DNA from: Harmothoe impar
Taxonomy: Eukaryota; Annelida; Polychaeta; Phyllodocida; Polynoidae
Assembly: GCA_947462335.1 (NCBI GenBank)
Contig: OX381721.1
Coordinates: 34,646,303-34,710,302, forward strand
Reading direction: 5' to 3'
DNA: 64,000 nt
Part shown: piece after piece, positions 23,827 through 36,275 of the stretch
How positions within the stretch are numbered: the stretch's first letter is position 1
How the letters are laid out: every line of letters starts with the position of its first letter
Notes under the pieces: generated by a model
Database searches by the model: none
What the model saw: the letters and a program-made list of their open reading frames with translations, nothing else
What the model was told of the DNA's origin: nothing
Made by a program: the position numbers and the translations under genes

Positions 23827-23972
23827 GCATGTTTTGATACCATTTTGTGTCGGCTATAGAACGCCACACGTTACACTGTAACAGGACGCGTCTATAATGG
23901 CCTGCCACGTACTACTTGCAGCGTCTCTGAATCGTGATCGTGTTTAGTAAGATGTGTCGATATACATATATG

Positions 23973-24190
23973 TTTAACCCTTTAAGTACGACAAGTTGCC
24001 TTTTTGAGATATCTTCCTACATGATTTACCAACGACGCCCTGCTGAATAACTCATCAGCGCTGCATTCGTGCATCATGCCAACCTCTCTTCATGATTCGT
24101 GAATGCAGCCATGGCGAATACTCCCGAGGCATGCATCATAACAACAGAGCGCATATCAAATTAAACCACCCTGCCGTCTATATAGCGTTA
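23973..24190. mobile_element. Family C MITE, right end eroded
   Basis: Left terminus TTAACCCTTTAAGTACG at 23973. Diverged ATGCATCATGCC-type motifs follow, but no TTAA-ended right terminus is recognisable. Confidence 0.5.
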
Positions 24191-24246
24191 ACGCTATCTG
24201 CCTTCTCCGCACTTAAACCTAATGAATACATAATGATGGTTTACTC

Positions 24247-24662
24247 ATAACCCTTTAAGGATGGCATGATGCCTCATTGCTTCATGTTCATTTGTCCCTA
24301 TGATGCAATAATGCATTGTCATTGAGATGCATCAGTTGCTGATGCATATCATGATGCGTGGCGAGTTACTCAACAATGCTGCATTAATACATGCTGTCAA
24401 GAAGTGCATTGACCCTTTAATGACATCTGTCACTAAAACATGACATTTGTCGTCATATGACATTTGTCGTCATAATGCACCAAAGTAACCCCGATGAGTA
24501 ACTTGCCAGTGCTGCATTGCTGCATCATGCTGTCTCAACCCCCTAGGGGCAGCATGGTGCTTGAATGCAGCGCTGGCGAGTTACTCACCAGGGTTGCATT
24601 CATGCATCATGACAACCAAAGACATGATGTGTTAACACATTATGCCATTCTTAAAGGGTTAA
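24247..24662. mobile_element. Family C MITE
   Basis: Left end ATAACCCTTTAAGGATGGCA (first T of TTAA mutated), right end CATTCTTAAAGGG-TTAA at 24659-24662. 416 bp with duplicated internal ATGCATGAATGCAGC blocks. Confidence 0.65.
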
Positions 24663-24800
24663 AGCAGTTATGCTTGCACAAGAGGTTTAATGCACTATTT
24701 AAAATCTGGAGGAGATGGAAACACTAGCCGTATATGTGGCATCTTACAGTGCAGAAACACATGTATCATCAGCGTAAGGTTTCTGTCACATGCAGACCTA

Positions 24801-25168
24801 CACTGATATTCCTAGGCTCCCTATACGACCAATCTCTCAGTCACTAATGCCTAACCTAGTTGGTCATTTTTTGGCTCCCTATACGACTAACCTAGGTAAG
24901 TTATTAATGTAAGGTTGGTCAGTACTGGCCATTCACCTTAGTCTTTTAATTTCCAGGGGCAGCCAAGGAGTGGTGATCATTGTATCTTACAGGTGGCACC
25001 AACTAGTGGTATACAAATACAACAGACCAATGATTAACCTAGGTTAGCAACCACTGACTGACCGCTCAGTCATTTTTGAATATGACTTTGCCATTATGAC
25101 TAACACACATATGACCAACCTAGGATAGTCTGTACTGACTTACCCTTTCAATCTATGGATTTTCAGTG
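24801..25168. mobile_element. Family B element, best-preserved copy
   Basis: TA at 24799-24800 and 25169-25170 flank CACTGATATTCCTAGG...CTATGGATTTTCAGTG, whose ends are imperfect inverted repeats of about 17 bp. 368 bp, non-coding. This copy defines the element used to interpret the foldback at 15781-16607. Confidence 0.75.
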
Positions 25169-25381
25169 TAGGGGGTCCTGGTAAAGTATATTGTAAAGCG
25201 TGCTGTAACTAAACATGGTGAATATGGCCCTGACTGTCATACTCTATACACAGGGAAGAAGGGGACAGACATGCAGACAGAAGTATTCCCGACATCAAGT
25301 TTACATTCTCCTCTTAGATCTGATATTGGATAAAGGTATGAGGAGTGCTCGCGTGTTCAATCTGTGAGGGCTGCCGAGTGC

Positions 25382-26253
25382 TTTAAAGGGACTTGCAACT
25401 TGTTGCAGGATTACTGATGTTCTATTGACTTTTGCATATAACTCAGGATTATGTTAGTTTGATTTATTATTTAATAGAAAATCAAAAGAAATTGCCATGT
25501 CACTTTACTAACAGTGGCGGATCCAGAATTTTCCAGAGGGGGGGCCCAAACTGGCCAACCATGCAGTGACTGTTTGTTCCTGCGCACAGCGCAAGCGAAG
25601 CGCAGCGCAAGAAAATCGCATCAGCCATACATGGGGGGTTTGGGGGCATGCCCCCTCTAAGAAAATGCTGATGGTCTGTCTATATGGTATTGTCCCCTTC
25701 TCTTCTTTTCCCCCTCTTTTCTCCTCTCTTCTTCCCCTCCTTTATTCATTTTTATTTTCATTTTTTTTTGGGGGGGGGGGCCAAGGCCCGTTGGGCCACC
25801 CCCCTGGATCCGCCACTGACTAACTTTCATGATACGCGAATTTCAGCAAAGGAGTACATTAACTATAGAAATGAATAGGAAAACAGCATTTTCACATTAT
25901 CTGTCATGGATAATCCCCTTCTTCTATTTATATTGCAACCAAACCTTGGGAATGTATAATGGACATCTATACAAACATTTTAGGACCAATAGAACAGGGG
26001 GTCACGGATGAAATGAGAAAGGCTTGAATTTTGGAAAGAGATTTCTTTTGCCTTAACTATAGGATCCTATGGGTGTCCTAGCAGTGAATATATGTGAACA
26101 ATGGAGGTATAGTGTCAAAATAGCAAATATAAATAGTTGATTTAGGGAAAGTGGTCTATGTAGGAATATCAATACAGCTTAAAGAATACTTTTCATGAGC
26201 TTAGACTTTTGCTGCCAGGTGGCTCCTGTGTAGGAACTAGCAATTCCCTTTAA
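25382..26253 (+). mobile_element. Family K element, copy 1, carrying a nested insertion
   Basis: Begins TTTAAAGGGACTTGCAACTT and ends GCAATTCCCTTTAA. Without the nested element at 25512-25823 it is about 560 bp, the size of the reverse-oriented copy at 29782-30343. Frames inside are short and differ between copies, so it is treated as non-coding. Confidence 0.7.
25512..25818. mobile_element. Nested hAT-like MITE with a 5-bp target duplication
   Basis: Perfect ends CAGTGGCGGATCCAG and CTGGATCCGCCACTG, flanked by direct ACTAA (25507-25511 and 25819-25823). The uninterrupted family K copy at 29782-30343 shows a single ACTAA there, which confirms the insertion. The CAGTGGCGGATC end is typical of hAT elements; most hAT elements make 8-bp duplications, so this would belong to a 5-bp group. 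Confidence 0.8.
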
Positions 26254-26256
26254 TGC

Positions 26257-27528
26257 GAAATACCCTTTGTCAGCTCTCCGAAGGTCTTCAACTTTTCTAA
26301 GACTGAATGACCTCTACGTAGTCCTGAGGCAAAGCATTGTTCACCTGTTTGATGCTATATTGAGTTCAGAAATACAGAGAAACTTGTGCATGTTGAGATA
26401 CAATGTGTAACCAATATATACATGGCAAAACTTAATACACGCCATACTTTTTTTCTTGTACCTTGAAAATCAAAGAGGACCACTATAAATAAGATAGAGG
26501 GAAATTTTCAGGATGCAAATGCCCCTGCTATGAATATGTGATCGCTTCAGAGAGCAAAGATTACCAATATATAAGGGAAATGTAATGCCATTCAGATGTC
26601 ATTTGCATTTACGTGCACTCTACCACCATATTTTGAGGTGCCCTGATACCTTTGTAGTTCAGCAACACAACGCCAGGGGGGGGGGGACTATTTCACCAAT
26701 CTGTCGACAAAACATTGATTTTACCTCGGACACCACTCTAGTGGTTCGAGGTTATACAGGAGAGATGGAAGAGAGGCTCGCGCATGCGCATAGTCAGTTT
26801 CCGGTAGTGTCTCCTTCGTATGACATCGTCGGGTAAGTTTTCAAGCGACTTTTGTCGCTTTTTATAATAAAACAACTCCTTCGGGGAGAGAATTTAGATG
26901 GTTTCCATCTAAAAAACACACCAGCGGACATATAGGTATAACTCTGCTGGGTTGTGACCGTCCGCAAAGGTGAATAATTTCCGAAATGACAAGTCAAACC
27001 ATGGCGCGGACGCTGGGATTTGTATCCCGGCAGCGCAGACGAACTTACTCTGCACCACTCGTGGTGCCCTCGGCAAAATCATAATCACATATCACCTTAC
27101 CCTGGTAAGTCTCATTTAATTCTACAAATAATCACATGTTCAATTGACTTAAAGTTTGGACATCTCCAAAGGTTGCCCCCCTCCCATTAATTTCTGTGTT
27201 TCTGTGAATAGAATCTACATAGCTACTTCTTGAACAAACTGGTAAGCCACTTATAGGGACGCGCAGGCTCTCTCGTTAAAAATGGTTGAAATACCACCCC
27301 CCCTTGCCCCTAAAAAAGGGGGGGGGGTCCAAAAATATTGAGCTTTTGCTATTGTTTTTTGCTGGCGCCACGTTCACCCATATAAGGACATGAAGATTAG
27401 CGGAAGTTACTTGATCACATAGATTAGCAAGTGAATATATTTTAGAGGTCACATGATCTAGTGACGTGAGTTGAGGCCAGCAGGGACAGTCCCTCACAAA
27501 CCATAGATGGGGTAGTCTCACACCATCT
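26257..27528. other. Non-coding, with a tRNA-like stretch
   Basis: Homopolymer G/C runs at about 26679 and 27296-27328. On the minus strand, 27003-27078 has a tRNA-like outline (AGTGGTGCAGAGTAAG; GCTGCCGGGATACAAATCCC), but the T loop lacks TTC, so it is at best a decayed SINE head. Confidence 0.35.
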
Positions 27529-27864
27529 GGGGTCTCTTTCAGAATGACTGCCGTATCCGCCAGGCGAAAAATTTCGGGTTGACGATGACGATCAGATAAA
27601 TCGTCAAAAGTATTTCACATCTGTTATAGTCAGAATTATGAAGTTAACAGGTTAGCCGATAGCACTGTATGGTAGTAGCAAAAAATACTATATATAATCT
27701 CCTCTATACGCCATGGCTGATGAAATACCCAATAAGTTTAATTTGACAACTGCTTGGTATGCATTCAATTGCCACTGCCGAGACCTCTCATCAGGCTGAA
27801 ATTTCATTATCGGCAACATTTTTGACGGCCCAGCAGATACGTCAGTTGTTCTGAAAGAGACCCG
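27529..27864. mobile_element. Inverted-repeat element with GGGTCTCTTTCAGAA ends
   Basis: GGGTCTCTTTCAGAATGACTG (left) is matched by CAGTTGTTCTGAAAGAGACCC (right). About 336 bp, non-coding, single copy. Confidence 0.5.
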
Positions 27865-28048
27865 CCCAGCGTCTCCACATGCCAAGCTGGGTCTAACCCA
27901 GTGCCTTATCATGGTTGGGGATGGTTTTGGGCTCACTGTACTGCTTCCCAGCATGTATTTGTGCATACATCAGCATATATGTATTATGTTAAACATCTGC
28001 TGGAGAGTGAAGCGCCTGCATGGCGACTGCACATGCTCCACTTACCAC

Positions 28049-28267
28049 AGATTCCCTCAACCAGTACCCATTTCCACCACAAGGGCTGCAAATACCGTGC
28101 AAATGGGACTGGTGGAACTGCTATATTTAGATTGTTACTTCCTGTCAGGCTGTGCACAGGAATTGATGTAGAGGATTTGATTGGTCAACTCCTGAGGAAA
28201 AGTAAGGGAATCAAGTTTTTTTTATATGAGTTTGCCCAGACTCTACTATTATAGAGTTGGGGCTTGC
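28049..28267 (+). repeat. Dispersed repeat, copy 1
   Basis: Shares landmarks CCCTCAACCAGTACCC, GGTGGAACTGCTATAT, TGTTACTTCCTG.CAGGCTGT and TTTATATGAGTTTGCCCAGA with 31975-32195 on the other strand. The two overlapping open frames here (117 and 86 codons) run through repeat sequence and are not supported. Confidence 0.6.
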
Positions 28268-28272
28268 GACTG

Positions 28273-28318
28273 CACTCACCAAGCATATAGTTACAGTCAC
28301 GGTTATGCTTGGTGAGTG
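28273..28318. repeat. 15-bp perfect hairpin
   Basis: CACTCACCAAGCATA (28273-28287) pairs exactly with TATGCTTGGTGAGTG (28304-28318), loop 16 nt. Function unknown. Confidence 0.6.
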
Positions 28319-29781
28319 AATGTCCGCGTGGCTGCAGGTTCCCAGTCTGTATTATATACAGACGGGGTGAGTCTATAGAGCAGCCAACTCGGGAGCAGCC
28401 CACGTTAGGCTGGATAAACTAGGTGTTTATTTACTGACAGTAGGATGCCTCATTAAGGTCTGCTGACCTCTTGGTGACCTTCAAACCACCCACCCCCCAC
28501 CCTCATCCCCTATAGTTAAAGTAACATGGTCCGATTATTAAGACTCAAAAATATTAACGAACAAGAATATTCCTGATGTCCATACTTTACATGGTAGCTA
28601 CGTTATAAGTGCCTGACTTTCATGTGAGAGTGGTCTCAAGTAGTAACAATGACGCTGACTTTTCTGAGTGTGGACGTTGTATGAGCACTGGGAGCACCTT
28701 ATAAATATAGCTCTCCTTTATGTGATTTGGATATAAAGATGGGTACAGACCAGCTCTCAGAAGAAAAAAAGCACAAACCAAGTCTCCTCTCTTTCTACGG
28801 GTGGGGGGTCGTCCGTCCAAGATACAGATGCCTCTCTTTCTTCTGTCCACTTATATTTAACATTGACCTTGCCTTACACCAACTGTAACAGCATGACCGA
28901 TTAGATAACAAAGAAACTAATGAGATGTTTTGCACTTTTTTGGGTCTTTTTTTTACAGCAGTGATCGTTGTTTGGGGGGGGCGGAGGTTTTTATGATGAG
29001 CACAATGATTCACAACCAAATCGATTCGGTCAAAATACATCCCCCCTTGACAAGATTTAAAACCTGACGCTCCTTTTAAGCTATACTGTCATGTGCTGGC
29101 TTTCACACTACAAATTATGTTGGCTAAAGCCCTCCCCCATCATAGCCACACAAACTCCCCTATTCTTGAATAATTACCATGTCCTAAATGATAAAATAGA
29201 ACTGTGCTAATAAGTAAAAGAGATATTAATAAATTCTGGCAAAATTAGGCATATAGTGGGTAGACTTGCTTTTTATTTTAAGGAGCAGTGTCCAAAAGTA
29301 GCCACATTGCTCCAGGAGCGACTTGAGCTATTGCCAATTTGTTTCTGTGTAATAAGATACAATTAGAAATTTTAGCACTCGGGGTTTCAAAGATATGAGC
29401 CAAGAAATGAAACTTGGTATTTGTGTCACCGTTTATTGTCAGTTCTATGTTATTTTTTAACAATTCCCTTGCTATATGGACAGCTCTGTTCTTAGATGCA
29501 TCGTTTTAAGTGAGTGGTAATTTTATGGGCTTTGAACCAAGGGGTTGTGATTTGTTTCGATTTTCTTTTGTTGGAATGAAGTTCGACATCTCCATCGGCA
29601 GGGGAAGGGCCAATTTAAACCCTTCTTGTGGGGGAGGGGTGCAAATGAATGTTACCTGCTTTCAGCAGAAAGGCCTGTGCACATGCATAAATGATTTCCG
29701 ACTCTTTTGTGAGGGGTTAAATGTCGACCCCTTTCATGTGGGTAGAAAAATGTCATCGGGTAGAATGTCACCTCCTTGCGG

Positions 29782-30343
29782 TTAAAGGGAATTGCTAGTT
29801 CCTACACAGAAGCCACCTGGCGTCAGAAATCGAAGCTCATGAAAAGTATTCTTTCAGTTGTATTCATATTCCCACATAGACCACTTTACCTAAAATCAAT
29901 TATTTGTATTTGCTATTTTGACAGTATACCTCCATTGTTCACACATACTCACTGCTAGGACACCCATAGGATCCTATAGTTACGGCAAAAGAAATCTCTT
30001 TCCAAAATTCATGCCTTTCTCATTTCATCCGTGACCCCCTGTTTTATTGGTCCTAAAATGTTTGTATAGATGTCCATTATACATTCCCAAGGTTTGGTTG
30101 CAATATCAATAGAAGAAGTGGATTATCCTTGACAGATAATGTGAAAATGCTGTTTTCCTATTCATTTCTGTAGTTAAGGTACTCCTTTGCTCAAATGGCC
30201 GTATCATGAAAGTTAGTACCATGACATGGCAATTTCTTTTGATTTTCTATTAGATAATAAACCAAACTAACATAATCCTGAGTTTTATGCAAAAGTCAAT
30301 AGAGCATCAGTATTCCTGCGACAAGTAGCAAGTACCTTTAAAG
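29782..30343 (-). mobile_element. Family K element, copy 2, uninterrupted
   Basis: 562 bp, begins TTAAAGGGAATTGCTAGTTC and ends GTACCTTTAAAG, reverse-oriented relative to 25382-26253. It serves as the empty-site reference for the nested insertion in copy 1. Confidence 0.7.
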
Positions 30344-30495
30344 AATGAGCACTCGCATAATGACCTTGCCTTTATACACATACAGAGGCAGTGAGTAAAT
30401 TGTTTTATTATACCTAGCATACGATAATGGCATTCATTATGCCTAGGAGTCTGTATGTCCACTGTGTGAAGTAAAAGGGATATACGCCGACCTGT

Positions 30496-30555
30496 GGGCA
30501 TATGGCCCGTATGCCCACGGCTGGGATTAGCCGTGGGCATACGGCCCATATGCCC
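30496..30555. repeat. Large palindrome, 27-bp arms with 6-nt loop
   Basis: Arms 30496-30522 and 30529-30555 are reverse complements at 26 of 27 positions, separated by GGGATT. Each arm is itself partly palindromic (GGGCATATGGCCCGTATGCCC). GC-rich and able to extrude as a cruciform. No flanking duplication is obvious. Confidence 0.8.
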
Positions 30556-31099
30556 ACGGCTAGGCCGGGAAAAGGGGCATGAGACAGACAGACCCTTGAC
30601 CTAGTTACAGTGTGATCAGCGTTGATAGTTACTTTATAATTATACACATGTACTTGTTAATGTCAGATCACAGTCCATGTAACAAATCCTAACCACCCCA
30701 TTGTTTCCGGGACCCATCTAGGGAGAAATAGAAATAATGTGCAGAGATAGATATAGGCCTACTTAGTCTTAACGAAATAAGGTACTACTTCCATTATCGT
30801 GCAGTTTTGGTTTAGTATTCACGCAGCACGTCGACCCTCCAGGGTGGGTAGACTCTCACAGGGTCATCACCGTACATCAATGCACTGTTAACGATTTTCT
30901 CCCCAGTGGGGTGCAGAGGGCCCCCCCCCCCCCCCCGAGGTTGGAAAGTCGCCAAAATTTAGGGGTCTAGGTCTTAAAGTCGCTTTTTTGTACCCCTTAA
31001 CCTATTGTTAATTTTTTCCGCTTATATTATTGCTTTAGGTCGAAAGTCGCCTCCAAAACAGCCCAGGTCGCCAGTAACCTATCTGCAGTCACCTAGTAC

Positions 31100-31239
31100 C
31101 AGGGGTGGATCCAGGATTTTGGAAAAGTGGGGCGTGATATAGGCAATGTATTGGGGGTAATGGACATTTTTACATTAAAAAATACAGAAAAATAGGGGGC
31201 GCACGCCGGTCCCCCCCCCTCCTTCTGAATCCGCTAATG
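31100..31239. mobile_element. hAT-like MITE remnant, 5-bp duplication
   Basis: Ends CAGGGGTGGATCCAGGATTT and CTGAATCCGCTAATG, with direct AGTAC at 31095-31099 and 31240-31244. Related to the nested element at 25512, and it makes a duplication of the same length. Confidence 0.55.
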
Positions 31240-31974
31240 AGTACTAAGGGCCTGACCAATGGCCTATACACTGCTTTTGGTGGTATCATGACACATTAAG
31301 CTTTAATGCATCATACCATCTTAAGGAGTGTTAAGGGCGTGGCTATTTATCATTTACAAAGTAGGGAGGATGGTAGTGAAATCTGTACCCCCCTCCCTCT
31401 AGTGCGAATGAAATGATAAGCATCCACATAGAACACACCTACATTTGCTACCCTGAAAAGTGTTCACACCCCTAAAAATGGGTCTACATTTTTACCAATC
31501 TATGGCTCCACCCGTGTCACTGAATTATATCACGGTAGGCTTCAGCTCTCCCTCACTCTCCCAATATCCACCAGTGGATAATGGCGCCACCCTGTTCTAG
31601 TGAGAACCAAACCTCTGCTGGAGATTGAAGGCTACGCTGGAGATTTGAGGTGCACAGAGACCACTGTGCCACAGATTGCATTTTTACCCCCCCCCCCCCC
31701 AACCTATGGCGTCTACATATTTTCAACTCCCTGCATAACTCCCCTGTGTTGTTGATCAATGCCGACTCCCCCAGCAGCCCAGAGTCCCACATTCCGGCAG
31801 TCAGCGTCCACACATTAAGGTGGCGCACCACTAAATGATGCTAATTGTCCCCCAGTTATGTACACTGCTCCCGGGAACTGTTTGTATCACCTCACCAGCC
31901 TTACATCACCAGGACATTGCCTCCCGGACCGTTAACTCTATAAGGACAGCATGACGATAACAGTTGATTATGCA

Positions 31975-32195
31975 GTCTCAGGCCCCGACTCTATAATATT
32001 TGAGTCTGGGCAAACTCATATAAAAAACCTGTTTGACTAACTTATCTTCAGGAGTTGACCAATCGAATCCTGTACACCCATTCCTGTGCACAGCCTGGCA
32101 GGAAGTAACAATCTTAATATAGCAGTTCCACCCGTCCCATTTGGGGCCCTTTTGGCGGAAAAGGGTACTGGTTGAGTGAGTCTGTTGATTATGCA
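31975..32195 (-). repeat. Dispersed repeat, copy 2
   Basis: Reverse-oriented counterpart of 28049-28267 with moderate divergence. A fragment of the 21395 foldback arm follows at 32215-32270. Confidence 0.6.
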
Positions 32196-32288
32196 GATGG
32201 CCCCTAGCTCACCAGAGTGCATGGACAAACGTTTTGAGTGAGTCTTAATCGAGTTCTATTCTTAAAGTGTTGATAGTACTCAGTATCA

Positions 32289-32401
32289 TAGTGGCAAAAA
32301 CTCGAGTATAAGCAAACCCCAACCCTGGGCCGATCCTATAAGCCGCACTGCCGAGCTGATTCGCGTACTAGCCGCGGCTTATACGCGAGGTTTTACGGTA
32401 A
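32289..32401. mobile_element. Repeat with CGGCTTAT motifs (family I), copy 1
   Basis: Inverted outer motifs AAAACTCGAGTATAAGC and GCTTATACGCGAGGTTTT, with an inner TATAAGCCGCACTG. Related sequence at 57568-57780 ends with the same GCAAGGTTTTACAGTA-type terminus. Confidence 0.5.
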
Positions 32402-32551
32402 ACATGGTCAGTAAATGTCCCAGCAGGTGGTATCTGCCCCTCTCTGTAATAGAGCTGCTCATACCCCCTGGTGTGAGGCGGGCATCCTGGGACGGAATGG
32501 GTGTAGATGACAATTTAATGAGAGAGTGATTTAATGTGTTATATGTTCGAT

Positions 32552-32830
<279 letters not shown>

Positions 32831-32837
32831 GACTCGC

Positions 32838-33010
32838 TAGGGCTGCATCTATGCATTAGGACAGCCCTGCGGTGTTCATAGACTCCTGAATGGTCGGCTT
32901 GATGCATGGCTACAGCACTGAAGGTAAATACTCCAATACTGCATTCATCCAAGCATCATGATGACTCTGGACAATGCATATTGCAAGGACAATGCACATC
33001 AAAGCACTAG
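32838..33010. repeat. Family C fragment
   Basis: GGGCTGCATCTATGCATTAG and TTCATCCAAGCATCATGATG motifs without intact ends, lying between the GATA array and the 13-bp satellite. Confidence 0.45.
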
Positions 33011-33166
33011 GCGACCCTAAAGGGCTCCCAATAGCCGTACGTGAATGTCTCCTAGTCAGGGGCCTGCAGAGCCTGGTGTGTGTTTGTACAAATACTTGAA
33101 GCCCCCTGCCCCTTCCCACAGCCACATTGTTGTTGTGCGGGTCTGAGGTTAGCCATGACAGGCAGC

Positions 33167-33413
33167 GGTGATGCATTATCATGATGCATTATCATGATGC
33201 ATTATCACGATGTATTATCATGATGCATTATCATGATGCATAATCACGATGCATCATCATGTCGCATTATCATGATGCATTAGCATGATGCATTGTCATG
33301 ATGCATTATCACGATGCATTATTGTGATGCATTATCATGATGTATTATCATAATGCATTAACACAATGCATTATCATGATGCATTATCATGATGCATTAC
33401 TATGATACATTGT
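33167..33413. repeat. 13-bp satellite array, about 19 units
   Basis: Tandem ATGATGCATTATC with single-base variants (CACGATG, TATTATC). The unit centre ATGCAT is palindromic. A second array lies 455 bp downstream. Confidence 0.9.
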
Positions 33414-33869
33414 AGCAGAGTGGCCACACTCTGGCATAATTTGGTGGCAACTCAGCGCGCCAAACCATATGTTATCCGGTGACCCTCTGACATCATAGGT
33501 CACGTGATCACACAAAACTTTCCGCCATGTTGCAATGGCTGTGGTTTTTGTTGTACAGGTTGGACGTGTACCCTTTTCCCCGCCCGCCTCCCTAAAAAAC
33601 TCATTAACATAAATAGACCATAAGTAGTACTGAGAAGTCTGTGTGTAACCATGAATTATTTACAATAGTTATATTGATATATTATAACACACTGGAGGCT
33701 GTGACCTTATATTTCATACAGTATCATTAAAACCAGGAGGTTGTGGGACCTGGCCCCATTGATATATTTGATTCAAAGTATACTTGTCATATTTTTGGTG
33801 ATGTAACTCTAAAGTATAAGGTGAATTGAAATTTCTCCAAATTTAATGGCTGTGTTGTTCTCACTGAAT

Positions 33870-34305
33870 TATCGTGATACATTACCATAATGGATTAACA
33901 TGATGCATTATCATGATGCATTATCATGATGCATTAGCATGATGCATTATCATGATGCTTTATCATGATGCTTTAATATGATGCATTATCATGATGCATT
34001 ATCATGATGCATTATCGTGATGCATTATTATGATGCATTATCATGATGCATTATCATGATGCATTATCATGATGCTTTAATATGATGCATTATCATGATG
34101 CATTATCATGATGCATTATCATGATGCATTATTATGATGTATTATTATGATGCATTATCATGATGCATTATTATGATGCATTATCATGATGCATTATCAT
34201 GATGCATTATTATGATGTATCATTATGATGCATTATCATGATGCATTATTATGATGCATTATCGTGATGCATTATCATGATCCATTAGCATGATGCAATT
34301 GTGCA
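33870..34305. repeat. 13-bp satellite array, about 32 units
   Basis: Same ATGATGCATTATC unit as the first array, with higher-order repetition of a GATGCTTTAATATGATGCAT variant block seen twice (about 33957-33990 and 34069-34102). Confidence 0.9.
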
Positions 34306-34513
34306 TCACATCGACTAATCTCATAACACACTAAAGTCCTATGTGGCTCTTAAAGCGTTAGGGGCAGCTCACCTTCTTCTCACCTTGCCACTTCCAGAGG
34401 TTAAAAGTGGAACTGCATTTTTTGCACACTTGATATGATCTTCACAAGAGCCTGTAGTTTCTCATAAATGAGCAGCGCAAACGTGTAAGTTATTAACTTA
34501 TGTTAAAAAGAAA

Positions 34514-34739
34514 TGTGCCTCTACATGGGTAAAAATCGACACGTGCAACAAGGCGACATGGCCGTTTTAAAAATCGACACGGGCGATACCGCCGTTTTAA
34601 GAATCGACAGACACATGCATTCTTATAAGGCTCCAGTAAATACTATATATACATAAAATTCGACATGACGACACGACCCTTTAGCTAAAAATCGACACGG
34701 CGACACGGCCAAAAGTGTGGGACCCCATGTAGAGGCACA
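34514..34739. mobile_element. MITE with TGTGCCTCTACATGGG ends, copy 1
   Basis: Perfect 14-15-bp inverted ends (TGTGCCTCTACATGGG; CCCATGTAGAGGCACA). The interior is built from AAAATCGACACGGC and CGACACGGCC repeats. A second copy is at 56983-57207. Confidence 0.75.
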
Positions 34740-35039
34740 GAAATGGACCATCATAGGATGGCAGTCATACTTTGCCCCGTTCTATAAGCTATGTGACTGC
34801 TTTTTGAACCACCGTTTTTAAACAACAGTGACCGTTTTTAAACCACAGTCCTTTGAGACAGGAAATTCTACTATAAGTAGTGAATAATGTTCTCAAATGC
34901 ATGTTACATTAAGCTACTGCTTACTCTGTATAGAGGTGAGTATGGTGCCCATGAGATCTCATGTTCATGTGTCGTCATAATGCACCAATGCAGCACACAC
35001 ATTGCACGTCAAAGGCGCTGCACTGGTGAAAACCTCATA

Positions 35040-35330
35040 CACAGCGAGAAGAAACAGCGTCAAAAGGGAGTCCAGGTTGTTTCCACAATGACTCCCCTCT
35101 CTGGGGGAGTCCAGGTCGGCTAAGGGAGCCTAGGTGAGTCTCTGGCTATCCTCAGGGAGTCACCTGGGGGAGTCATATGACCCAGAGAGCTATATGACTC
35201 CCACTGGTGACTCCCTTGGGTCAGCTAGAGAGTCACCTAGGCCCCCTAAGGTGACCTAGACACTCCTAGAGAGGGGAGCAATTCTGGAGGAAACCTGGAC
35301 TCACTTTTGACACTGTTTCTTTTCTCTGTG
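35040..35330. mobile_element. Family A MITE, copy 5
   Basis: TA-flanked (35038-35039 and 35331-35332), 291 bp, complete palindromic organisation. Confidence 0.75.
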
Positions 35331-35464
35331 TACGATTGAAAATGGCCCAATACTGTCACAGTACAGTGGAGTAGTATGGTGTATCAATGGTATCCATTTT
35401 TGCGGCTATTGTGATAATATCTGGTTACGTTACAACAACTATCACCACCAGCTAAAGTACCTCA

Positions 35465-35869
35465 AACCCCGTCTACAAGCCGAATTTATTTTGGAGTTTT
35501 CATTTCCTATAAGCCCTTCAAACTCACATTCGGTTTATAGGCGGGGTTTCAGAAACGAATATTCGTTTAAAAATACCATAGGAAGGTATGAACACTTAGT
35601 CACTAATTTTACCGTTTCTGAAGGCATTATTAATCACTTTCACATGAAGTATACATGATAAACAAACGACACATTGTATTTCAATGAAATAGAATTATTA
35701 GAATCTGTTTTAGAACGGTTTTTGGTGGGGCCAACGTTGGGGCCAGGGGGACCCTAAAACCCCCAAAGTCACATTCGGCTTACAGAAGGGGTTCTCCTGA
35801 ATGTCAATATGATTTCGTATAAGCCGAGTTCTTGTCCTTAAAGGCACTTTCGGCTTATAGGCGGGGTAG
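35465..35869. mobile_element. Inverted-repeat element with ACCCCG.CTA.AAGCCGAA ends
   Basis: ACCCCGTCTACAAGCCGAA at the left and TTCGGCTTATAGGCGGGGT at the right are inverted with two mismatches. Inner inverse copies (CATTCGGTTTATAGGCGGGG; CATTCGGCTTACAGAAGGGG) suggest a nested or repeated structure. Confidence 0.55.
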
Positions 35870-36275
35870 GCTTATATTGCACAGAGAAGCAGCAAAATCC
35901 CTAATTTTGATGAGCTCTGAAAACTGGTCTCACTATGTTTTTTGGCTCTCTGAAAGCATGTACATTAAACCATCTCTCTTGTAACTCTTATAGACCCTCA
36001 TTTCTACTGCCGTTTAGGCCTGTAGTTCCACAAATGTCATGATTAAAAATGTATTAACTACACTACTAGAACGGAATGTAGCTGAGCAGAAGAATATACC
36101 TGTACTGTAGTTTCCAGTTTATACTACGGTATCAGTCACGGTCTTACTCTTAGTGTACATGGGTAATATAATTAATACATGTATATACATACTGTTGGTT
36201 AAGAATATAAGATAACTTTTTCCACTATTCACAGTGAAGCAATGAGTTGTCTTGATGGTAATGTGTAAAACTCAC

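Noticed and set aside
27901..28254. 117-codon plus-strand frame
   Set aside because: Runs through a dispersed repeat also present at 31975-32195, where the frame is not kept; no motif is recognisable.
33167..34305. CRISPR array
   Set aside because: Units are contiguous 13-bp tandem copies without unique spacers, in a eukaryotic setting.
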